Shown piece after piece: positions 27,880 through 33,966 of a DNA stretch of 64,000 nucleotides. The first letter of the stretch is position 1, and every line of letters begins with the position of its first letter. The notes beneath the pieces were generated by a model that made no database searches, had not been told where the DNA came from, and saw only the letters and a program-made list of their open reading frames with translations. A program made the translations under genes and the position numbers. Source of the stretch: an uncultured Clostridia bacterium (GTDB taxonomy: Bacteria; Bacillota; Clostridia; TANB77; CAG-508); assembly GCA_934169775.1 (NCBI GenBank), contig CAKPOI010000003.1, forward strand, positions 29,594-93,593. Reading direction: 5' to 3'.

Positions 27880-28797
27880 ATGAAAGTAAAAAGAGGGAAA
27901 ATAATATTTTTAGTAGTAATATTTCTTATAATTGTTTCTAAAATTAATTTTGTTTTTGCTGATGGTGTTCAGGTTCAAGATCTTGTTAAAGAAGAGGATT
28001 ATGATACTTATGGTGATATGATGTCAAGTTACTCATTAGAAGACTTCATAGGGCAAATGACAGATTCAAATTTTTGGGATTATTATAAGTTTACTTTTCA
28101 TGCAGTAGACATTGATAAAGTGAAAGAATATGGACAGGAAGAGGGTTATAAAAATTTGATAAATAAAGTTTTGGATAAAATGGTAGATATGCAAAAAGCT
28201 GAGACATTAGGCTTGGTGGGGGGAGCTAAAATTAAAGAGGATTTTAAATCTCAGGATCTTGATTATGATGATGAAAAGAAAAATGTTCAGAAAGTATTGA
28301 ATGCTGTTGGAGCTAGTAGTACTACTAAAGAAGATGCTGATAAAGTCTTTGGTACTGTGGATAATTTAGATAAAGCTTCTAAAAGCACGGATGTGCAAAC
28401 CAAAGTAGATGCCGTAGCGGAAGCAACAAAAGATCAAGAAAAAAGAAAAACCACAATTTATCAGCAACCAACAGTAGCCACAGATAAATCATCTGGTTCA
28501 ACGTTAGAGGACATGATGACAGATGCTGATAACTTTGTAAAGTCAGGTGATAATGATAAAGTTAAAAGTTCAGATTTACAAAATTTGTCAGGGATAATAT
28601 ATAATATAGCTTTACAGATAGGTATAGGAGTAGCAGTAATAGCAGGACTTGCACTAGGAATTCAATTTATGTTATCAAGTGTAGAAGGAAAGGCAGATGT
28701 AAAAAAAGGTTTAAAAGTATATGCTATAGGATGTGTTGTAGTATTTGGATCTTTTGGAATATGGAAATTAGTTGTTACATTAATGCAACAAATCTAA
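27880..28797 (+). CDS. Exported protein fused to a VirB2/TrbC-like pilin domain (paralogue of preceding gene)
   Basis: A 305-residue protein with a signal peptide (cleavage near FVFA-DG), an alpha-helical extracellular region of about 170 residues with no recognised family, a short Thr/Ser/Lys linker, and the same C-terminal module as the preceding gene (DDADNFV-like segment, then GIGVAVIAGLALGIQFML, VEGKADVKKGLKVYAI and a second helix). The upstream leader also resembles that of the preceding gene, with the same ATGGAGTTG SD context, showing that the whole gene was duplicated and its N-terminal region then replaced or diverged. It starts at ATG 27880. Confidence 0.8.
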   Translation: MKVKRGKIIFLVVIFLIIVSKINFVFADGVQVQDLVKEEDYDTYGDMMSSYSLEDFIGQMTDSNFWDYYKFTFHAVDIDKVKEYGQEEGYKNLINKVLDKMVDMQKAETLGLVGGAKIKEDFKSQDLDYDDEKKNVQKVLNAVGASSTTKEDADKVFGTVDNLDKASKSTDVQTKVDAVAEATKDQEKRKTTIYQQPTVATDKSSGSTLEDMMTDADNFVKSGDNDKVKSSDLQNLSGIIYNIALQIGIGVAVIAGLALGIQFMLSSVEGKADVKKGLKVYAIGCVVVFGSFGIWKLVVTLMQQI

Positions 28798-28809
28798 GAA
28801 TGAAAAAAC

Positions 28810-28838
28810 TTGAATTATGTTAATTTTGGTGTTATAAT
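28810..28838 (+). promoter_or_regulatory. Promoter of the 39-residue membrane peptide gene
   Basis: TTGAAT (28810-28815) and TATAAT (28833-28838), 17-bp spacer, 38 bp before the small gene. Confidence 0.7.
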
Positions 28839-28875
28839 TATTTTATAAAATAAACCTAAAGAGGAGGATTGAAAT

Positions 28876-28995
28876 ATGCTCATAACATTATTGCTTCTTG
28901 TAATAGGCTTAAGTCTATTGTGGTGTTTAGGATGGGCTGGAAAGCTATTAGTAATCTTTTGTATAGCTTGTGCTATATATAAGGTATTTCAGTAA
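28876..28995 (+). CDS. Small 39-residue membrane peptide
   Basis: The frame starts MLITLLLLVIGLSLLWCLGW and ends ...CAIYKVFQ, almost entirely hydrophobic, giving one long or two short membrane helices with two or three Cys. It has a strong GAGGAGG SD, its own 17-bp-spaced promoter and its own terminator, making it a single-gene unit inside the T4SS-like locus. It belongs to no family I recognise. A toxin-like peptide, a channel accessory or a pilin-assembly factor are all possible. Confidence 0.65.
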   Translation: MLITLLLLVIGLSLLWCLGWAGKLLVIFCIACAIYKVFQ

Positions 28996-29001
28996 CAAAA
29001 A

Positions 29002-29040
29002 AACTTACAGTTTCATAATTATGAGCTGTAAGTATTTTTA
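29002..29040 (+). terminator. Terminator of the 39-residue peptide gene
   Basis: CTTACAG (29004-29010) and CTGTAAG (29026-29032) form a stem with inner TCATAATTATGA pairing, followed by TATTTTTA. Confidence 0.7.
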
Positions 29041-29204
29041 TATATTGGGAAAGTTATGCAATTTTCCTAATATATAAAAATACATTGCACAGAAAATTTA
29101 TTTCATAAATTTTCGCACATGAACAAATTTACTGAAAATTTCAAATTTTTGAGTATGATGAAAAGTAAAGTTAAGACTAAAATTGAAAATTTTCATATTT
29201 GTTC
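29041..29204 (+). repeat. Structured interspersed repeat, copy 1
   Basis: First hairpin TATATTGGGAAA...TTTTCCTAATATATA (29041-29075), then a GCACAGAAAATTT/AAATTTTCGC hairpin, then an outer stem GAACAAAT (29121-29128) with ATTTGTTC (29197-29204). It has the same architecture as copies at 44624 and 46294, but its stems differ in sequence while still pairing. Confidence 0.65.
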
Positions 29205-29213
29205 TTAAAGTAC

Positions 29214-29242
29214 TTGTTTTTGAATTTAATATATATTATAAT
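29214..29242 (+). promoter_or_regulatory. Promoter of the first small pilin gene
   Basis: TTGTTT (29214-29219) and TATAAT (29237-29242), 17-bp spacer. It lies downstream of the ATG of the longest frame (29183), which rules that start out. Confidence 0.65.
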
Positions 29243-29275
29243 AAAATTAGGCAGAAAATGAAAGTTGGTGATAGT

Positions 29276-29686
29276 ATGAAAAAAATTGGAATAATTTTAA
29301 CAACTTTTTCTTTTTTAGTATTCTTTTGGGTTGGAAATTACTCATATGCAAATCGTCCATCAGAAATTACTAAAGGAAGTGAAGCAATTAATATGGCAAC
29401 ATCAAATGGTGGATTAGGAGATTTAGATAAATATAAAGGAACTCAAACCACATCAACGAAATTTAATAATAAGTTAAATAATATATTCGGTATTGTTAGA
29501 GCAATAGGGATTGTTATATCTGTAGTTATGCTAACAGCAATAGGAATAAAATTTATGATGGGAAGTGTAGAAGAAAAGGCTGAATATAAGCAAACACTAA
29601 TACCTTATGTGGTTGGAGCAGCAGTTATTTTCTTGGGAACTTGGCTTCCACAATTTATTTATGATATAACAAATGATGTAATTTAG
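29276..29686 (+). CDS. VirB2/TrbC-like pilin, 136 residues
   Basis: Signal peptide (residues 1-25, KKIGIILTTF...YSYA), a short extracellular segment, and two hydrophobic helices (IVRAIGIVISVVMLTAIGIKFMM and PYVVGAAVIFLGTWLPQFIY) joined by the basic loop GSVEEKAEYKQTL. This is the VirB2/TrbC pattern of T4SS pilus subunits. The start at 29276 follows a GTTGGTGATAG context and the promoter at 29214. It is closely related to the next gene. Confidence 0.82.
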   Translation: MKKIGIILTTFSFLVFFWVGNYSYANRPSEITKGSEAINMATSNGGLGDLDKYKGTQTTSTKFNNKLNNIFGIVRAIGIVISVVMLTAIGIKFMMGSVEEKAEYKQTLIPYVVGAAVIFLGTWLPQFIYDITNDVI

Positions 29687-29727
29687 TAGAAAAATTAGTT
29701 GAAATTTATTTTATTATGTATATCTAC

Positions 29728-29756
29728 TTGCAAAATTTGTAGAAATATGATAAAAT
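29728..29756 (+). promoter_or_regulatory. Promoter of the second small pilin gene
   Basis: TTGCAA (29728-29733) and TAAAAT (29751-29756), 17-bp spacer, about 60 bp before the start. Confidence 0.65.
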
Positions 29757-29817
29757 ACAATAAGTTATATAGTTTTTAAGATTTTATAATTAATTATAAA
29801 TGAAAGGGAGGATAAAA

Positions 29818-30183
29818 ATGAGTGTAAAGAAAATACAAAAAATAGTAGCAGTACTTATGACTACAATAATGTTAATATCTATGATTAATGTAATATCTTT
29901 AGCAACAACACCAAGTGGAATAACAGCAGGAAATGTAACAACAACAGCTATTGACAATGCAGGTAAACAAGTGGTTGGGGTTCTTCAAGCGGTAGGTGTT
30001 ATATTATCAGTAGTAATGTTAACAGTTATAGGTATTAAATATTTAATGGGAAGTGCAGAAGAAAAAGCCGATTACAAAAAAAGTTTAATGCCATATGTTG
30101 TTGGTGCCGCTTTAGTATTTACAGCTTCAATATTTGCACAAGCTATTTATGAATTTTTCCATGGATGGTCTACTGGTGCATAA
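29818..30183 (+). CDS. VirB2/TrbC-like pilin, 121 residues
   Basis: Signal peptide ending near ISLA-TT, a short Thr-rich segment, then the two-helix pilin core: GVLQAVGVILSVVMLTVIGIKY, the loop GSAEEKADYKKSLMP and YVVGAALVFTASIFAQAIYEF. It has a strong GGGAGG SD at proper distance from 29818, its own promoter, and a terminator 6 bp after the stop. It is thus separately and probably highly expressed, as expected for a major subunit. Confidence 0.85.
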   Translation: MSVKKIQKIVAVLMTTIMLISMINVISLATTPSGITAGNVTTTAIDNAGKQVVGVLQAVGVILSVVMLTVIGIKYLMGSAEEKADYKKSLMPYVVGAALVFTASIFAQAIYEFFHGWSTGA

Positions 30184-30188
30184 AATAA

Positions 30189-30214
30189 AAAAGTCACTAA
30201 AAGTGGCTTTTTTT
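30189..30214 (+). terminator. Terminator of the second small pilin gene
   Basis: AAGTCACT (30191-30198) and AGTGGCTT (30202-30209) with a 3-nt loop, followed by TTTTT. Confidence 0.85.
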
Positions 30215-30296
30215 GTTGTAAATGAGGTAAAATTTTGATTTTTTTTATTTATAATGTTACAAATATATTAAATTTTAAAAAAAATAGACTTTTTTG

Positions 30297-30335
30297 CGCA
30301 AAAATGTTACAATTTTTGCGTTTTTTTGGTATAAT
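30297..30335 (+). promoter_or_regulatory. prgI-operon promoter with inverted-repeat operator candidate
   Basis: TTACAA (30307-30312) and TATAAT (30330-30335), 17-bp spacer. A perfect inverted repeat CGCAAAAAT (30297-30305) / ATTTTTGCG (30312-30320) with a 6-bp centre lies directly over the -35 box, the expected layout for a repressor site controlling the operon from 30376. Confidence 0.6.
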
Positions 30336-30375
30336 GATATTAAGTGTAAATGGGTTAAAAAGGAGGAATTAATAT

Positions 30376-30762
30376 ATGAACACATATAACATACCAAGAA
30401 ATGTAAAAGGAGAGGGAAGAATATTATATGTTTTTTCAACAAAAGCTTTAATTTATACATTTGTAGGTCTTTGTGTAGGACTAGTTTTTAATTTTATATT
30501 TAAATTAATAGGATTATCAACAGTTGGAATAATTCTTCTGGTAGTATGTGGTGTATTAGGATTTGTTATAGCAACGTTTAAGGTTCCAGATACTACAGCT
30601 TTTGAAATTACTAAAAAAACAGGTGGAGAAAATATAGATGATGTAATTAGAAGGGCAATAAAATTTAAAATGGAACATAATAAAATTTATTTATATACAA
30701 TAGATTCAAAAGAAAATAATAAAAAAGAAACAAATGAGAATGGAGGAAAAACAAATGGATAA
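30376..30762 (+). CDS. prgI: PrgI family T4SS membrane protein (VirB3-like)
   Basis: A 128-residue protein beginning MNTYNIPRNVKGEGRIL, the usual opening of PrgI proteins of Gram-positive conjugation systems. Two transmembrane helices (about residues 24-66) follow, and then a cytoplasmic tail. PrgI occupies the VirB3 place beside VirB4. The start has an AAGGAGG SD. Its last 8 bases overlap the start of the next gene (ATGGATAA), so translation is coupled. Confidence 0.9.
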   Translation: MNTYNIPRNVKGEGRILYVFSTKALIYTFVGLCVGLVFNFIFKLIGLSTVGIILLVVCGVLGFVIATFKVPDTTAFEITKKTGGENIDDVIRRAIKFKMEHNKIYLYTIDSKENNKKETNENGGKTNG

Positions 30763-32005
30763 TGATATTTCACAAATACTAATGTTAGTTTTAGGGCTTA
30801 TGATAATCTTTCTAGTAGTATTAGTAATAGTTTTTATTGTTTTACAAGTAAAAATACATAAAAGAACAAAGGTTAAAAAGGAAAGCATTTCTGTAAAAGA
30901 AAATAAAAAAGATATAAATAAAAAAGAAAAAAATACTCAGAATACATCAATATCATATAATAAACAATCAATTTTTGATTTTATGGAATTTGATGATGTT
31001 AAAGATAATATGATTGTTCAAAAAAATGGTAGACGTTATATTATGGCTATTGAATGTCAAGGAGTAAATTATGATTTGATGTCACAAATGGAAAAAGTTA
31101 GTGTAGAAGAAGGATTTCAACAATTTTTAAATACTTTGAGATTTCCTATTCAGATATACATTCAAACTAGAACAATAAATTTGGAAAAAAGCATAGAAGG
31201 TTATAAAGCTAAATTAAAAGAAGTTGAAAATAAATATAATAAAACTATATATGATTATAATCGTATGGTTCAAAGTGAAAGTTATACAAAACAACAATTG
31301 GATGCAGCATTTTTTAATTTAACTAAACAAAGAAATTTATATGAATATGCTAGGGATATTGTTGATAATACAGAAAGAATGAGTTTAAATAGAAATATTT
31401 TAAATAAAAAATATTATGTAATTTTATCATATATGCCTGAAGAAGCTGGTTCAGCTACATATGATATAGAAGAATTAAGAAATATGGCATTTTCAGAGTT
31501 GTATACAAAAGCACAGGCTTTAATTAGAACATTATCAGGATGCTCAGTTAGTGGAAAAATATTGAATTCTAATGAATTAATTGAATTGTTATATGCTGCA
31601 TATAACAGAGATGATTCAGAAATATTTGGGTTGGACAAGGCTCAAAAAGCTGGATATGAAGATTTATATTCTGTTGCACCAGATGTTTTTGAAAAGAAAA
31701 TAAAAGCTTTGGATGAGCAAATTAGAAATGGTTCAATAGATTTGGCTAATGAAAAAATTGAAAAGATGAAAGCTAAGTCTGAAGCTCAAAAAATAGCAGA
31801 AGAAAAAGAAAGAAGAATGGATGATTTGATTAGTCAAATGGCAAAAATGATATTAGAAGAGAATCAAAATGTTGTTGGTGTAGATATTGCTAAAGAGGCT
31901 ATAGCAGATATTAAGGCTGATGAAAAACAAAAGAAAGAAGGAGGTAAGCAAAATGTCAAAGAAAAAACAAATGCAGTTAGAGGAAGAACAAAATCAATTA
32001 AATAA
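30755..32005 (+). CDS. TraC/VirB4 N-terminal-like protein, membrane-anchored
   Basis: A 416-residue protein with an N-terminal transmembrane helix (about residues 7-33), a charged linker, then a CagE/TrbE/VirB-type N-terminal domain (FDFMEFDDVKDNMIVQKNGR, FPIQIYIQT, KKYYVILSYMPEE, LIRTLSGCSVSGKIL) interrupted by a helical insertion, and a long Lys/Glu coiled-coil tail. It has no Walker motifs. The ATPase itself is the next gene. A comparable PrgI-TraC-VirB4 order is known in Gram-positive and Patescibacterial T4SS loci. GGAGG is spaced for the ATG at 30755, which overlaps prgI by 8 bp. The 3' end overlaps virB4 by 53 bp. Confidence 0.83.
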   Translation: MDNDISQILMLVLGLMIIFLVVLVIVFIVLQVKIHKRTKVKKESISVKENKKDINKKEKNTQNTSISYNKQSIFDFMEFDDVKDNMIVQKNGRRYIMAIECQGVNYDLMSQMEKVSVEEGFQQFLNTLRFPIQIYIQTRTINLEKSIEGYKAKLKEVENKYNKTIYDYNRMVQSESYTKQQLDAAFFNLTKQRNLYEYARDIVDNTERMSLNRNILNKKYYVILSYMPEEAGSATYDIEELRNMAFSELYTKAQALIRTLSGCSVSGKILNSNELIELLYAAYNRDDSEIFGLDKAQKAGYEDLYSVAPDVFEKKIKALDEQIRNGSIDLANEKIEKMKAKSEAQKIAEEKERRMDDLISQMAKMILEENQNVVGVDIAKEAIADIKADEKQKKEGGKQNVKEKTNAVRGRTKSIK

Positions 32006-33920
32006 AGCAGAAGATGTTGAATTTTTAAAAAGAAGAACAATAAAAGAATTAATTGCACCTGCGGGAATTGATGCATCTAAAATAGATCATTTGGAAATTA
32101 TTTCTAATGTGAAAAAATATGCTAGAAGTTTCTTTGTTTCTACGCTTCCTCGTATGTGTACTTTTCCAGAATTATTTAGGGATTTATACTTTTTTGGAGA
32201 TATAAATACATCTATATATATTACACCAGTTTCAGAAGCTAGATCGCAAAATGAGTTGAATAAAGTTATTAATGAATTGGAAACGGAAAGAATTGTTGCT
32301 TCTGATAGAGGTAATATAAATAGGGAAAGTACATTATCTCAAAAGAGATTTGAAGCAGAGCAGTTAAGAGATGAAATTGCAGCAGGATTTAATAAAATGT
32401 ATGAGGCTTCTGTAATTTCTACATTGTATACATATTCTTTGAATGATTTAGAGAGACTTACAAAATTATTGGCTACAGAGATGTCAAAATCACTTGTTAA
32501 TATTAAAAGTGCTTGGGGAATTCAGGAAGATGCGTTTAAATCAAATTTACCTTTGATGGATGATAGAGTTAAAAAAATGCATTCTTTTGATAGTCGTTCT
32601 ATGGGAACAGTATTTCCTTTTACAACTTCAGAAGTTGGACATCCTACAGGAATTCCGTTAGGATTTAATAAGCAAACAGGTACACCAATTTTATTTGATA
32701 ATTTTGCGCCATCTTTAAATAATTATAATATGGTTATTTTTGCTAAATCTGGTGCTGGTAAATCCGTAACTATGAAGACTTTAATTTCTCGTTCTTCTGT
32801 GTTAATGGGAATAGAAAGTTTAGCATTGGATGCAGAAGGTGAGTATACAATTGTTGCAGAGAGTTTGGGTGGTATTAATATTGTTATTAGTCCAAATTCT
32901 AAAACTGTAATTAATTTATTTGATATTGAACCAGAAAGAGTAAAGGATGAGATCACTGGTAGAGAAAAAATTGTTTTAAATGTAGAAAATAAAGTAGAAG
33001 ATGTTACTCAGGCTTTAGTTACAATGGCAAAAGGTAGTACTAGAAGTGATGATGTAAATGAGCTTACAAAACAGGTTATTGCAGAATCTGTTGCTGAGGA
33101 ATATGAGAGTTTAGGAATTACAAGTGATCCAAATAGTTTATATAAAACTGGAAATGATTTTCAAAAAGGTGATAGACTTTATAGTGAGAAAAAAGAAATG
33201 CCAACTATTGGTAGCTGGTATAAAAGAATTGAAAGAAAAGCAATGATGAATGCTAATAAAGATTATAGTTTTCATTATAGTTATTTATTAAAGGTTATGA
33301 AGCAATATATTAGGGAATACAATGGTCAGATGGCTTATTTTGATGGTCAATCTACATTTGAATTACTTGATGGAGCACCTTTTATAAATCTTGATATTTC
33401 TCAATTGGAAGAAAGATTTGCAAGACCTCTTGCACAGCAAATTTTACTTTCTTGGATTTGGGAGAAATATGTTAAGAAAAATAGTGAAGATAGAACGAAA
33501 GCTAAGCAAAAGAGGGTTTTAGTTGATGAGGCCTGGATGTTATTACCATATCCAGAAGCAGTAGATTTCTTAAATAAAATGGCCAGACGTGCTAGAAAAA
33601 GAAATGTTTCTCTTGCTATTATTTCACAAAGATTTCAGGACTTTTATGAAAAACCAGAGGCTCAGGCTGTTTTAACTTCTTCTGATACAAAACTATTTTT
33701 GGCTCAGGATAAATCAGAAATTCAATATTTAAAAGAGGTATTTAAACTAAGTGATGGTGAAGCAGGATTTTTGGTTAATTGTTTAAAAGGAGAAGGGCTT
33801 TTAAAAGTTGGTGGAGAAACTGCTATAATTCAGATTTCTCCTACACAAAAAGAATTTGAATTTGTTGAAACTAATGTTAATAAAATGGTTAGATTGCAGA
33901 AGATGAAAAATGGCATGTAA
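31953..33920 (+). CDS. virB4: VirB4 family T4SS ATPase
   Basis: A 655-residue motor ATPase of the secretion channel. Residues about 25-260 form the VirB4 N-terminal/middle region (KYARSFFVSTLPRMCTFPEL, GINLGF-like PTGIPLGFNKQTGTPI). Walker A AKSGAGKS lies at about 264-271, Walker B KRVLVDEAWMLL at about 521-532, and RARKRNVSLAIISQRFQDF just after. A GGAGG SD is placed for ATG 31953, with the start buried inside the preceding gene in another frame, indicating tight coupling. It is homologous to the ATPase at 3235-5025. Confidence 0.93.
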   Translation: MSKKKQMQLEEEQNQLNKAEDVEFLKRRTIKELIAPAGIDASKIDHLEIISNVKKYARSFFVSTLPRMCTFPELFRDLYFFGDINTSIYITPVSEARSQNELNKVINELETERIVASDRGNINRESTLSQKRFEAEQLRDEIAAGFNKMYEASVISTLYTYSLNDLERLTKLLATEMSKSLVNIKSAWGIQEDAFKSNLPLMDDRVKKMHSFDSRSMGTVFPFTTSEVGHPTGIPLGFNKQTGTPILFDNFAPSLNNYNMVIFAKSGAGKSVTMKTLISRSSVLMGIESLALDAEGEYTIVAESLGGINIVISPNSKTVINLFDIEPERVKDEITGREKIVLNVENKVEDVTQALVTMAKGSTRSDDVNELTKQVIAESVAEEYESLGITSDPNSLYKTGNDFQKGDRLYSEKKEMPTIGSWYKRIERKAMMNANKDYSFHYSYLLKVMKQYIREYNGQMAYFDGQSTFELLDGAPFINLDISQLEERFARPLAQQILLSWIWEKYVKKNSEDRTKAKQKRVLVDEAWMLLPYPEAVDFLNKMARRARKRNVSLAIISQRFQDFYEKPEAQAVLTSSDTKLFLAQDKSEIQYLKEVFKLSDGEAGFLVNCLKGEGLLKVGGETAIIQISPTQKEFEFVETNVNKMVRLQKMKNGM

Positions 33921-33966
33921 AGGCCAAGGAGGGAGAGTATGCCTTAAGAAAGGAATGAAATAAAAA

